The position numbers and the translations under genes were made by a program. The notes under the pieces are model-generated. The model ran no database searches. It saw only the letters and a list, made by a program, of their open reading frames with translations, and was not told the DNA's origin. From positions 62,001 to 126,000 of the forward strand of contig CAWCTF010000003.1 of assembly GCA_963798435.1 (NCBI GenBank): a DNA stretch of 64,000 nt. Direction: 5' to 3'. The stretch comes from JALHST01 sp963798435. GTDB taxonomy: Bacteria > Bacteroidota > Bacteroidia > Flavobacteriales > Flavobacteriaceae. Positions 7,925 to 17,391 of the stretch are shown one piece after another; within the stretch, counting starts at the first letter, position 1; the number at the start of each line of letters is the position of its first letter.

Positions 7925-9745
7925 TCAATGCCGTTTCGAAGCTGCGATCCAACTTGTAATTTTTTCTTCGAGGAGGATTAGAGGCAGGCTGCCCGAATTC
8001 AAGATTTGATTATGAAATTCCCGAATGTCAAAATCGGCTCCTAAGGCCATCTCAGCCTTGGTGCGCAGTGAGCGTATCTTTAATTGACCTATTTTATAGG
8101 ATAAGGCCTGTCCGGGGGTTGCCATATAGCGCTCTACTTCGGCAATGATACCGGCCTGTGTTTCTGCCTCATGATCCAAGGAATACTGAATGGCCTTTTC
8201 GCGTGTCCAACCTTTTGAATGAATGCCGGTATCGACCACCAAGCGGATCGCCCGATGCATTTCCATGCTCAACATGCCAAAATATTGATAAGGGTCGTCG
8301 TAGAGGCCCAATTCCTTACCAAGCGATTCGGCATACAAGGCCCACCCTTCAACGAATACTCCCATACTCTCAGGATGCAGGAACTCAGGCAAGGCCAAAT
8401 TTTCTTGTTGCAAAGACAATTGATAATGATGGCCAGGAATAGCTTCGTGTAAAAACAAGGCTTCGTCGTGGAGTTTATTATAGGTGTTTGCGTCTGGAAT
8501 CGGCACATAGAATATGCCAGACCTGCTGCCATCTTTTGAACCGGGCACATATTCGGCGCTTGCGGATGCTTCCCTAAAAGCCTCGGTACGCCGCACCTCA
8601 AACCCTGCCTTTGGCCGCGCATCAAATACCGAATCTAACCTTTCATTGATTCGATCTTTAATGGCATTAAAGTTGGCGATGACCGCTTCCGGTGTTTTAA
8701 AGGGCATCTGTTCCTTACTTTCACGTACAAAATTGAAAAAGGCCTTCAAAGCGCCTTTAAAACCGATCTGATTCTTGACTTTTTCCATTTCCGTCAAAAT
8801 TCGAGCCACCTCACTTTTGCCCAATTCATGAATTTCATCGGCCGTCATGTTGGTCGTTGTATGCAGTCGTATGAGATAATCATAGGTTGCGGCTCCGTTG
8901 GGCAAGGCTCCGATACCAGCGGTTTCCCTACATACCGGTAAATAGGTGTTGATGAGAAAGTCGTTTAGTGCTTTGTATTTGGGTATCAATTGGTCGCCAA
9001 TGAAAGCGTGATAGGCCTTTGACAATCGTTCTTTGTCGGCCTCGTCAAAATTATCGGGCATTCGATTTATGGGCTGATAAAAAAGATGGTCTTTCACAGG
9101 AATCTGTATAAATTCCTGTAATTGTGGGATCATTTTTTGAACCAATACCTTCGGTAGGACTACCTGCTCTGCAATTCCTTCCTGCATTTTAAGTATACAG
9201 GTATCCAAGAATTGGGTATAATCCACTAACCGTTTTAGCCAATTGTCATAGTCCTTTACGGTCTTAAAGGGCTGTACGCTTGTACCGCCTGCCAATTGCG
9301 CCACATACAGGTGTAACGATTGAATTTGCAACAAGGGCATCAACTCAAAGCTTGGAAGATCATAGACTGGTGAGGCGATCGTCACTATCTTATTTTCCAG
9401 GCCCTCTTTCTTAATGTTACAATCCCACTGCATGACACGAAGGCTCATCCATTGTTCTGGACTCATATCAAGGGAATCATAACGCTCCAATTGCTCCAAA
9501 AAACCGGTATACTTTGCCTTCAGTCCTTCCAGGTATTGATCCGAAATGTAGTTTGCGATAGTATCATTGAATTCATTGTAACCTGCTTTCGTAGCCTCGA
9601 TGGGATTGATGTTTTTTTTGAATGCATAGAAATCGGCAAAAACGCTATCAATGGGAAGCAGGCTAACTTTTTCGACTTTGGTGGATGCTTCCCTACAACC
9701 GACTAGGCATGCGAATGATACGAAAAGTAAAACGAATGGTCTCAT
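7925..9745 (-). CDS. DUF885 family lipoprotein (putative metallopeptidase)
   Basis: The chosen ATG at 9745 gives 606 aa starting MRPFVLLFVSFACLVGC, a lipoprotein signal with the Cys about residue 17. The open frame extends 21 codons further upstream, but that part has no signal and would overlap the previous gene. DUF885 proteins look like zinc peptidases. Here LFLHEAIPGHHYQLSLQ provides the His-Glu...Gly-His-His metal site, followed by EGWALYAESLGKELGLYDDPYQYFGML and VVDTGIHSKGWTREKA, both typical of the family. It ends MALGADFDIREFHNQILNSG..., also family-typical. The substrate is unknown; the likely location is membrane-anchored in the periplasm. Confidence 0.88.
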   Translation of the reverse strand: MRPFVLLFVSFACLVGCREASTKVEKVSLLPIDSVFADFYAFKKNINPIEATKAGYNEFNDTIANYISDQYLEGLKAKYTGFLEQLERYDSLDMSPEQWMSLRVMQWDCNIKKEGLENKIVTIASPVYDLPSFELMPLLQIQSLHLYVAQLAGGTSVQPFKTVKDYDNWLKRLVDYTQFLDTCILKMQEGIAEQVVLPKVLVQKMIPQLQEFIQIPVKDHLFYQPINRMPDNFDEADKERLSKAYHAFIGDQLIPKYKALNDFLINTYLPVCRETAGIGALPNGAATYDYLIRLHTTTNMTADEIHELGKSEVARILTEMEKVKNQIGFKGALKAFFNFVRESKEQMPFKTPEAVIANFNAIKDRINERLDSVFDARPKAGFEVRRTEAFREASASAEYVPGSKDGSRSGIFYVPIPDANTYNKLHDEALFLHEAIPGHHYQLSLQQENLALPEFLHPESMGVFVEGWALYAESLGKELGLYDDPYQYFGMLSMEMHRAIRLVVDTGIHSKGWTREKAIQYSLDHEAETQAGIIAEVERYMATPGQALSYKIGQLKIRSLRTKAEMALGADFDIREFHNQILNSGSLPLILLEEKITSWIAASKRH

Positions 9746-9773
9746 AGCAAATTGAAATTCGGATGCGACTTTT

Positions 9774-10538
9774 TTAAGATTTTCTGGAACGTGGGTTTTG
9801 CTTTTCAATGATCTTCACATAGATCAACTTTTTTCGGCCTTTGGAATCTTCCCGTCTTTCAATCTCAAAAAGGGGGATGGAACTGATCAAGGGGGTCAAT
9901 TTTTGAAACCCGTAATTCCGGGAATCAAAATTGGGTTGTTTTTTTTGTAAAAGGCTCCCAACATCGCCCAGAAACGCCCAGCCATCATCATCGGCAAGAT
10001 CTTCGATGGTGGTGGCCATAAGACGTAGGTCTTTAGCGGTAATTTTATCGACATCGCTTTTCGTAGCTGGTTTCGCGGTGGTGACATCTACGGTGTCGGC
10101 TTCCGTCTGGTTTTTTAGGATTTCGATATAGATGAATTTATCACATGCAACGATAAACGGATTTGGAGTCTTTTTCTCCCCAATGCCAAAGACCTGCATC
10201 CCGGCTTCCCGCAATCTTGTCGCCAAGCGTGTAAAATCGCTATCGCTGCTCACAATGCAAAAACCACTTACCTTTCCCGAATACAGAATATCCATCGCAT
10301 CAATGATCATGGCCGAATCGGTTGCATTCTTACCTTGGGTATAGCCGTATTGCTGCACGGGCGTAATCGCATTCTCGAGAAGTACGTTTTTCCATTTTCC
10401 CAATCGTGGGTTGGTCCAATCGCCATAAATTCGCTTGATGGTCGGATTACCATATTTAGCGATTTCTTCCATCATTTCCTTTACATATGCCGATGGGATA
10501 TTATCTCCGTCGATAAGTACCGCTATATTTAGGTCCAT
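9774..10538 (-). CDS. NYN domain protein with C-terminal LOTUS/OST-HTH domain
   Basis: A 254-aa cytoplasmic protein. Residues ~1-145 form an NYN (PIN-like ribonuclease) domain: AVLIDGDNIPSAYV with acidic residues near 10-12, KNATDSAMIIDAMDILYSG, and the SSDSDFTRLATRLREAG motif typical of the LabA/NYN group. Residues ~165-250 resemble a LOTUS/OST-HTH RNA-binding domain (LRLMATTIEDLADDDGWAFLGDVGSLLQK...FDSRNYGFQKLTPLISS). It probably binds and cuts or monitors RNA. The DUF885 gene starts 29 bp downstream on the same strand, so they may be co-transcribed, but no functional link is obvious. Confidence 0.88.
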   Translation of the reverse strand: MDLNIAVLIDGDNIPSAYVKEMMEEIAKYGNPTIKRIYGDWTNPRLGKWKNVLLENAITPVQQYGYTQGKNATDSAMIIDAMDILYSGKVSGFCIVSSDSDFTRLATRLREAGMQVFGIGEKKTPNPFIVACDKFIYIEILKNQTEADTVDVTTAKPATKSDVDKITAKDLRLMATTIEDLADDDGWAFLGDVGSLLQKKQPNFDSRNYGFQKLTPLISSIPLFEIERREDSKGRKKLIYVKIIEKQNPRSRKS

Positions 10539-10702
10539 AGGTTCTTTTAATTTTTTGCAAGTTACGCGGATTTTAAGTGAAATGCGAGTCGGAAGAAAAC
10601 AAAATTCGGAGGTTGATAGGCATCTTGGGCATTGAATATGTTACGAGCCTTTTGGCACAGCGGAAAATCGTTTAAAGCACCTTTAATAGTTATCAATCAA
10701 AA

Positions 10703-10731
10703 TAAAAAAGCCCCAACGTGAGTTGAGGCCA
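10703..10731 (-). terminator. intrinsic terminator of the cold-shock gene
   Basis: On the minus strand: GGCCTCAAC, loop TCAC, GTTGGGGC, followed by TTTTTTATT. The stem has one bulged or mismatched position. It lies 28-56 bp downstream of the cold-shock stop codon. Confidence 0.82.
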
Positions 10732-10758
10732 TTGTCTTAAAAAACTAAGTAGTATATA

Positions 10759-10950
10759 TTAAATTACTTTAACGTTTACTGCATTTAATCCTTTATTACC
10801 ATCTTGTAGATCAAATTCTACCTCATCGCCTTCACGAATTTCATCTACCAATCCTGATACGTGTACAAAATGATCTTTGTCAACGCCTTCTTCAGTTATA
10901 AAACCAAAACCTTTGGCATTATTGAAGAACTTTACTGTTCCTTTGTTCAT
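10759..10950 (-). CDS. cold-shock protein (CspA family)
   Basis: A 63-aa single cold-shock domain that binds single-stranded RNA or DNA and melts secondary structure. RNP1 is visible as KGFGFI near residues 14-19 and RNP2 as DHFVHVSGL near 26-34; His replaces the more common Ile in DIFVH. The start MNKGTVKFFNNAKGFG is the standard family start. It has its own terminator. The leader contains TATCTTTA (10984-10991, minus strand), close to TAnnTTTG, about 35 bp upstream. Confidence 0.93.
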   Translation of the reverse strand: MNKGTVKFFNNAKGFGFITEEGVDKDHFVHVSGLVDEIREGDEVEFDLQDGNKGLNAVNVKVI

Positions 10951-10983
10951 TGTAAAAATTTAAATTATCTATTTATTAATGTG

Positions 10984-10991
10984 TAAAGATA
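10984..10991 (-). promoter_or_regulatory. candidate -7 box of the cold-shock gene
   Basis: Minus-strand TATCTTTA differs from TAnnTTTG at the last base only and lies 34 bp before the start codon. No clear -33 element. Confidence 0.35.
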
Positions 10992-11054
10992 CGGCCAATT
11001 AAAATAATAAGGGCCGTTTCCGCCGAATAACTGTAATTATTCATTCACCCTTCT

Positions 11055-12176
11055 TTAAAGGGGGTTTTTCGTAATTACGAACTCGACTCGTCGATTCTGT
11101 TGTCGGCCCAGTTCAGTTTCATTGGTGGCGACTGGCCGCGCACCGCCATAGCCTACCCAGGAGATTCGATTTTCGGCCAAACCCAAATCAATGAGATATT
11201 GGGCCACGTTTCTCGCCCTTTCCACCGAAAGGAGTTCATTATATTCGGCAGAACCGACGCCATCGGTATGCCCATTTATGGTAATACTCAGGGCTGCATT
11301 TTGATTGAGGTACTCATAAACACGGCCTAATTCCTTTTCTGCGGATGTCAATAATTTCGATCGATCAAACTCGAATAGTACATTGTCGAATCGATGCGTC
11401 GTGTTTATTTCGAAATCTGAAATTTCCCCGGATTCCGAAGTCAGCATCCTATTTGTACTTGCACCGTCAATAGCCTCCACGGTAACCATGTCCAAATAGT
11501 AATAGGCACCTTGTTTGGCATTCTTTTTGATCCTGAACAAAGGTGTCTTGGCATTGTTTTTGAAATTTCCCACGATAATATACCGTTCAGTGCCCTTAGC
11601 GACGAATTCTGAATGTACCAAGATCCACTCTTGGGTATCGGAATAAAAATTCGAATAGGCGATTTCGACATAGGTGTACGCATTATCGCTTTGCTGGTAT
11701 AACCGACTTTTAGAAAGTTCTTTTTTTGTCTCGACCGATAGACTGTCTTTTGAGAAAACCAGGCCGAACTCCTTAATGGCGAAATCAGAACGCTCTGCCA
11801 GACTTGCATAGAATGAAACACGATACGTTGTATTCTTTACCAAGGTTTCCTTTAACCGCCCTTGTAGATATTCCCGATAATCATCTGGGGCATATAGGTA
11901 GAAGCCGGCATAGCCCTTGCCAAAATCGGCAGGCTGAGATCCATTAAAATTCTTGGGGGTACCCATGGCACTACTGCAGCCATTGAAATAATCGGTAGAA
12001 CCTTTTGTGGGAGTGGACCAATTTGCAACGTCGACATTAAAATTCCCTAAATTTTTCGGGCAATCAACGAAAACTTCGAAACTTGGGTTCTCGACCATGT
12101 TTTGCGATGACAAAAATAGCGTACTGCAAATACACCCCAGCGTGATGAATGGCTTATTCAAAGGCAGAACAATCAT
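11055..12176 (-). CDS. OmpA-family protein with N-terminal jelly-roll-like domain
   Basis: A 373-aa outer-membrane-associated protein. An N-terminal hydrophobic signal (FITLGCICSTLFLSSQ) ends near residue 26. Residues ~28-245 begin MVENPSFEVFVDCPKN and contain YRVSFYASLAERSDFAIKEFG and YYYLDMVTVEA, which looks like a galactose-binding-type jelly roll (inferred). Residues ~262-373 are a clear OmpA C-terminal peptidoglycan-binding domain: VLFEFDRSKLLTSAEKEL, INGHTDGVGSAEYNELLSVERA, and the closing RQQNRRVEFVI with the conserved Asp and Arg. There is no OmpA beta-barrel, so it probably ties an extracytoplasmic binding domain to the cell wall. Monocistronic by spacing. Confidence 0.85.
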   Translation of the reverse strand: MIVLPLNKPFITLGCICSTLFLSSQNMVENPSFEVFVDCPKNLGNFNVDVANWSTPTKGSTDYFNGCSSAMGTPKNFNGSQPADFGKGYAGFYLYAPDDYREYLQGRLKETLVKNTTYRVSFYASLAERSDFAIKEFGLVFSKDSLSVETKKELSKSRLYQQSDNAYTYVEIAYSNFYSDTQEWILVHSEFVAKGTERYIIVGNFKNNAKTPLFRIKKNAKQGAYYYLDMVTVEAIDGASTNRMLTSESGEISDFEINTTHRFDNVLFEFDRSKLLTSAEKELGRVYEYLNQNAALSITINGHTDGVGSAEYNELLSVERARNVAQYLIDLGLAENRISWVGYGGARPVATNETELGRQQNRRVEFVITKNPL

Positions 12177-12359
12177 CGAAATTCGTTTAACTACCTCTAA
12201 AATAGGAAATTATGAAGAAGTGTCAGCGCCAAAAGGTTGGACTTTCGTTCAATTACACGGATCTCGGCTGTACTGAAATAACCCTAGTAATACAAGGGAC
12301 TATTTTCAGTGTACACCCACTAGCACTTTATCTTGGGAAATGCCATAGTTACTTTTAGA

Positions 12360-14135
12360 CTAAAAATCAAACTTATAGGTAGCACCCCCCAAAACCTGAA
12401 TACCCTGCACCGGATAGTTTGCCCACCTTTGGTAGTTTTTATTCGCGATATTGGCCACTTTTAAGAAGATTGAAAGCTGATCTGACAGCCGATAGCCGAT
12501 ATGGGCATTGGCATCGAAATAGCCTTCCAACGTTATCATGGTCGCAGGAAATTGCGATGGGGGCACATTCTGTACTGCGATGGAGGCAAAATCATCACGT
12601 TCCCCGACATAAAACAAATTCGCTCCTGTATACCATTTTTCCCCTATCTGATAATCCATGAATAATGACCCCGTTATATTCGGTAGGTTCCAGGCGGGGT
12701 TGCCCGTTTCAGTGCTATAATCATAAAACGCAGCATTGACGCCTAAGGTAAAATTTCGGTTGACATCAACATTCAATTCCCCAAAAATTCCCAAGGTCTT
12801 CAAATCATCATAAAAAACTTCGAAAGAGTTTCCGTAGTAGTAGCCTTTTTCATCATTGCGAAAATCGTTTCGGGGATTTAATTTATACAATGGTCTTCTA
12901 TTCTCGGCCGTATAGGAACCCCTGATGTTGTAACTTAAATTCGGCACTAATTGACCCTTTATTCCCACATAGGCATCATATTGGCGATCGGTGGGTGCCA
13001 CGGTTAAAGTAGGTGATACATATGGGTTTTCGATCACGAAGTCGTAATAGGAATTTTGTTTTAATTCACCTTCGATACCTCCATAGGCAATTACGCTTTC
13101 ATCGAGCACTCGGAAGGAGGCCGTGACGGCCGGATAAATATAAAAATTACTATCACTATTTTCCATATCCAGCCCATATACCAGATTCACCCCCAAATTC
13201 AAGGACAGATCATCACGCAGCATGGTAAGACTCGGATTAATACCGACTTGCAGATTTGTATACGCGATACCTGCCAGGTTATCAGCAGTGTTTACACTTG
13301 CATTTTTAAAATCCCCGTTCACAAAATCGACTTTCGCCTTGATCCCAAAATTTTCATCCCCCACCGGAAAATCAAATCCCGTATCAAATATGGCGCGATT
13401 CTCACCCGATTTCGCCTCATCCCAAAATCTACGATATTGCAATTTGGCATTCTCGAAAAACGAATCCTCGACCTTTATATGTGCATCGGCTCCGGCCATA
13501 AAATAATTCTGCCGTTCATTGATGCCATTGATCGTGTTCTCATCATAGACCCCTTCTGGAAGGCCATACCAGTTATACAGCTGATGCTGCACGCCCAGGT
13601 CAATTCCCCAATTGTAATCACTTTGCCGGTTGGCATACGCAGCGTCTAATTTGCTGTTCGAATAAATATTGTCGAGTGCTACTCCCGCGATATCCCCTTT
13701 CGATGAATTATGGTCGAGGCCCAAGGTAAAATTCGATTCCCTATCGATGGTTCTGACTGTATAAAACTTTGCCATGATATTTGCAGGGTTTCCCCCACCC
13801 GCCGAGGCGTAGGAATTATATAAGACAGGTGGCGGAAGCCTTTTGACAGTAGAGGCCTTGCCTTTTGATGGGGAAAAGGTCGACGCAACCGGAACGGAAA
13901 ATATACTATATTCAATATTCTTTTTCTGCAATACGATTGAATCGTTCAGATTGGGCAGTGACTTTATTTTAAAAGCATCCGATATAGTAGGCGTATAGGC
14001 CTTTGTCACCGTGACCGTTTCGGTCCCAAGGTCATTTTCATCTTTGTCTTGGGCGAGAACAATTTGTGAGAGTCCTAAGAATGCCAAGGTTATAATTTTT
14101 AATTTCATTTGCATGCTGCTGCGTTCTTTTTGCAT
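12360..14135 (-). CDS. TonB-receptor-like outer-membrane beta-barrel protein
   Basis: A 591-aa outer-membrane barrel. The frame opens at 14135, but ATGs at 14114 and 14108 are at least as likely: from 14108 the protein starts MKLKIITLAFLGLSQIVLAQ, a clean signal peptide. The early mature part, ETVTVTKAYTPTISDAFKI, resembles the start of a TonB plug, but a full plug does not fit in the length; the remainder is alternating beta strands. It ends GATYKFDF with the C-terminal Phe used for barrel assembly. It starts 6 bp after the TPR gene stop, so the two form an operon. TonB dependence is not shown. Confidence 0.82.
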   Translation of the reverse strand: MQKERSSMQMKLKIITLAFLGLSQIVLAQDKDENDLGTETVTVTKAYTPTISDAFKIKSLPNLNDSIVLQKKNIEYSIFSVPVASTFSPSKGKASTVKRLPPPVLYNSYASAGGGNPANIMAKFYTVRTIDRESNFTLGLDHNSSKGDIAGVALDNIYSNSKLDAAYANRQSDYNWGIDLGVQHQLYNWYGLPEGVYDENTINGINERQNYFMAGADAHIKVEDSFFENAKLQYRRFWDEAKSGENRAIFDTGFDFPVGDENFGIKAKVDFVNGDFKNASVNTADNLAGIAYTNLQVGINPSLTMLRDDLSLNLGVNLVYGLDMENSDSNFYIYPAVTASFRVLDESVIAYGGIEGELKQNSYYDFVIENPYVSPTLTVAPTDRQYDAYVGIKGQLVPNLSYNIRGSYTAENRRPLYKLNPRNDFRNDEKGYYYGNSFEVFYDDLKTLGIFGELNVDVNRNFTLGVNAAFYDYSTETGNPAWNLPNITGSLFMDYQIGEKWYTGANLFYVGERDDFASIAVQNVPPSQFPATMITLEGYFDANAHIGYRLSDQLSIFLKVANIANKNYQRWANYPVQGIQVLGGATYKFDF

Positions 14136-14141
14136 GAATAG

Positions 14142-17100
14142 TTAATTTCCGTCCGGATTTACCGAAGAATTACTTTGCGCCTCCTTGGCCTTGATTATTG
14201 ATAACTCGCCCTTGGCTTCGGATACAATCTCGGGAAATTGGCTAAAATTTTTGATTACGTTGTCTAAAATATAGGTGGCCTGGTAGGCATCGCCCAAAGC
14301 GTAAAAGTTCTTGGCCATGATTACCAGTCCGTTTCCCCCCCACTCCTTGTAACTCGCATAATCTTTGGCCAATTTCTGAACCGAGGTATTAGAGGCCTCG
14401 AACTGCCCTTTCTTGTTCTTAAAATAAGCGTCATAATAAAGCGACTCAGCAGCAGTTTCCCCAGATGCAATCTTCAGAACTTCGGCGTAGGCCGATTCTG
14501 CCTTTCCTTCATCTCCAGTCGCTATTGCCGACCGTGCGATCATTATTTGGGCATCACTCTTGATACGATTATCGATACTGGGGGTTGATAACACCTTTTC
14601 GGCATAGGAAATGGTTTTCTCGTAATTCTTTTGCTGATAATACCCTTTCATGAGATTTGATTGGGCAAAAGTGCGATTTTGTCCAATATTCGCGATGGTT
14701 TCCAGGCGTTCCAAATAAGGCAGGGCAGTTTTATAATCCTTGTTGCCGATATACACCTCGCATACGCGGGTCAATGCTTGTTCGGTATATTCCCCTGAAC
14801 CTTTATCAGCCACGAATTTATAATGGGGCAATGCCTTTTCATTTTGACCTTTAGCGAAATATAATTGTGCCAGATTAAAATTCGCGGATACGGAATGGAG
14901 GCCATTGGGAAATTGCTTGATATAATTTTCATATCCCCGTTGGGCAGCGTCCTTATCACCTTCAAGGTTCTTCTTTTCGGCCGATTCATAGGTAGCGTTG
15001 TCAAGTTCAACATCAGTCACTTCAACAAAGTCCAGATCACGGGCCCATGCGGCATATTCATTTACACGGCCCATATCAACATAGACCAACTTGGCAGTTG
15101 CAACAGCCTGTTTGGCTTCCTGGGTCTTTGGAAAATCGCGTACGACGGCTTTAAACTTCGAGAGGGCCGCTTCATTTCTACCTGCATTGTAATTCACCAA
15201 ACCTTGACGCATGATTGCCTGGGGTGCCAAGGAACTGCCCTTGAACTCGTTCAAAAGGCGGTCATAGGTCTGTAACCCTTTATTTTCCTGTCCGGCCGTG
15301 ATATACGCACTTGCAAGTTCGAAAAGGGCATCATCGTTTAAACTAGAATTGGGATACTTGCCGACAAAGCCCTCCAATTCTGACATCTTGGTATCGCTTT
15401 TGCCCACAAAACCGTAACTCAATGCCTTGTGATAGGCCGCATAATCTTTTTCAGGGCCACTTAAGGCCAACGCCTTGTTGTAGGTCTCGATGGCAGGCCA
15501 GTATTTACTTGTCACAAAATAACTATCGCCCGTTCTCAGATAGGCATCGTATAATTTTTGGGTATCGGAAGGATTTGTCGCGGCAAAACGATTAAAATTG
15601 GCAATCGCATCCCCATAGTCTTTCAATTTGAAATAGGTATATGCCAGACTATAATCAATATCCCGGTATTCTTCCGTTGTTTTGGCTACCGGGTTTTTTT
15701 GAAATTCTAGATAATCGCCCAAAGCTGCATCATACCGGTTCAATAGGTATTCAGATTCAGCTTTCCAGTAGCTCGCCCGTGCCTTGAATAGCGGGTCTTC
15801 TGCGCTGGCCAACGATTTGCCGAGATTTTCGGCTGCCCCGGCATAGTCGGTGTCGATAAATAATTCGACCCCACGGTAGAAAGCTACTTTTTGATAGGTG
15901 GTCTTGCTCGCAAAATTGCGATTCTTTTCAAGGAGTTCCATGGCCCCTGCAAAATTCTTAGAAGTAATGTATGAATCGACCAATAACTCTTGCATCGACG
16001 CAGCGTTCGAATCGTTCGGATATTTTTTCAGAAAATCGGAAATTACCTGTGGTACCGGCTCATACGGATTCCCAATCTCGTAGCTTAGGCGCGCATAATT
16101 CAGGTAGGCGTCTTTTTGGATCTCGGGAGAATAGTCCATTTGGGAGGCATTCCTAAAAGCGTTTAGGGCCTCCTGCTTTTTATCAAGCTTTAAATAGCAT
16201 TCGGCCAGATGATAATACGCATTCTGCGAAACAGTATTGGTACCCCCGATTATTTTATTGAATTGCTGCACGGCGTTCAAATAATCACCCTGCTTGTAAT
16301 AGCTATATCCTAAAAGATAATAGTCGGTATTGTTCCATTTCCCGCGTTTGCCTTTGTATTCCTTTAAAAAAGTAATGGCATTTTCATACTGTTTCAGATT
16401 AAAATAACTCTCGCCTATAATCTTGTTCAGTTCGGAAATCTCGGTACGGTCGGCCTTGGCCAGCTGTTTTTTCGCCAAGGCTATGGCTTCTTCGAACTTG
16501 CCCAACTTGAAGTTCATATCAGCCTGGTAATACGACAATTTCTCTTCGAGCACCTCTTGGTCTGTTATTTGGTCGAATTGCTCATTGGCCGCCACATAAT
16601 CATCTTGCTGATAGGCCATATAGCCAAGGTAATATTTCGCTTGCGACCCATAAACAGGGGAATTACTTACTTTTTCAAGATATTTTTCGGCCTCTTGCTG
16701 CTTTTTGGATGAAAATAAGGAATACCCATAATTGAAATTGAACTTGTCCATTTCATTGCGCGACAAAGCCTTTTGATCTACTTTGTTGTACCATTTTAGC
16801 GCATAGGGATATTTCCCCGTATCAAAATAGTATTCTGCCACATCGGCAAAGGCCGAATTGCGTTTGGTAGATGTTGGATACTGCTCGACAAAATCCTCCA
16901 TCAGGTCGTCTGCCCCGAGCTGGTTCAGACGAACAGCTGCGTTGGCCTCATAATAGGCGCTATTCGCCTTGATTTCCAAGTTGTGGGTAGTATTCTTGAC
17001 TTTGGAGAAAATGGTCTGAGCGGCTTGGTACTGTTCATTGTTATACAGCGCCAAGGCATCCTGAAATTCTTTGTCTTCAAAGGTGTAAATTTTGGATTCT

Positions 17101-17165
17101 TGGGCATTCCCGATCCAAACAATTCCCAATAAAAGGGAAAGGCAAGCGGTGATTTTATTAAGCAT
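14142..17165 (-). CDS. large periplasmic tetratricopeptide-repeat protein
   Basis: A 1007-aa protein with a signal peptide (MLNKITACLSLLLGIVWIGNAQ). The rest is a solenoid of TPR or TPR-like units, seen as repeated A-x-x-Y-x(n)-Y-x-x-A-I-x-x-F/Y patterns, for example KYPYALKWYNKV, KQYENAITFLKEY, GDYLNAVQQFNKI, KYWPAIETYNKAL and KNYEKTISYAEKV. It resembles Bacteroidota proteins annotated as tol-pal system YbgF-like or TPR lipoproteins, but it has no lipobox. It is the first gene of an operon with the beta-barrel protein (6-bp gap) and may act as its periplasmic scaffold (inference). ftsE is divergent from it. Confidence 0.88.
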   Translation of the reverse strand: MLNKITACLSLLLGIVWIGNAQESKIYTFEDKEFQDALALYNNEQYQAAQTIFSKVKNTTHNLEIKANSAYYEANAAVRLNQLGADDLMEDFVEQYPTSTKRNSAFADVAEYYFDTGKYPYALKWYNKVDQKALSRNEMDKFNFNYGYSLFSSKKQQEAEKYLEKVSNSPVYGSQAKYYLGYMAYQQDDYVAANEQFDQITDQEVLEEKLSYYQADMNFKLGKFEEAIALAKKQLAKADRTEISELNKIIGESYFNLKQYENAITFLKEYKGKRGKWNNTDYYLLGYSYYKQGDYLNAVQQFNKIIGGTNTVSQNAYYHLAECYLKLDKKQEALNAFRNASQMDYSPEIQKDAYLNYARLSYEIGNPYEPVPQVISDFLKKYPNDSNAASMQELLVDSYITSKNFAGAMELLEKNRNFASKTTYQKVAFYRGVELFIDTDYAGAAENLGKSLASAEDPLFKARASYWKAESEYLLNRYDAALGDYLEFQKNPVAKTTEEYRDIDYSLAYTYFKLKDYGDAIANFNRFAATNPSDTQKLYDAYLRTGDSYFVTSKYWPAIETYNKALALSGPEKDYAAYHKALSYGFVGKSDTKMSELEGFVGKYPNSSLNDDALFELASAYITAGQENKGLQTYDRLLNEFKGSSLAPQAIMRQGLVNYNAGRNEAALSKFKAVVRDFPKTQEAKQAVATAKLVYVDMGRVNEYAAWARDLDFVEVTDVELDNATYESAEKKNLEGDKDAAQRGYENYIKQFPNGLHSVSANFNLAQLYFAKGQNEKALPHYKFVADKGSGEYTEQALTRVCEVYIGNKDYKTALPYLERLETIANIGQNRTFAQSNLMKGYYQQKNYEKTISYAEKVLSTPSIDNRIKSDAQIMIARSAIATGDEGKAESAYAEVLKIASGETAAESLYYDAYFKNKKGQFEASNTSVQKLAKDYASYKEWGGNGLVIMAKNFYALGDAYQATYILDNVIKNFSQFPEIVSEAKGELSIIKAKEAQSNSSVNPDGN

Positions 17166-17391
17166 AGCGTTCTCTAACTATTACGTATTACCGATACATT
17201 ACTAAGGATAACGTGAAATATTCATCCTAAGTATATGCCGGCTGCATATTTATATAGGTACAAAAGAAAAGATTTTATAAGCCTTAGGTTTGTTTTCGAT
17301 AGGAACTTATTACTTTTATATCAACAAGGATGGCCGTTCTGTATTTAGGACATATATAAAATAATTGAGTTAATCGCGAAGAAAAAAGAGT

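Noticed and set aside
14865..15275. 136-aa plus-strand frame inside the TPR gene
   Set aside because: Antisense to a long repeat protein with clear motifs; composition is typical of a shadow frame.
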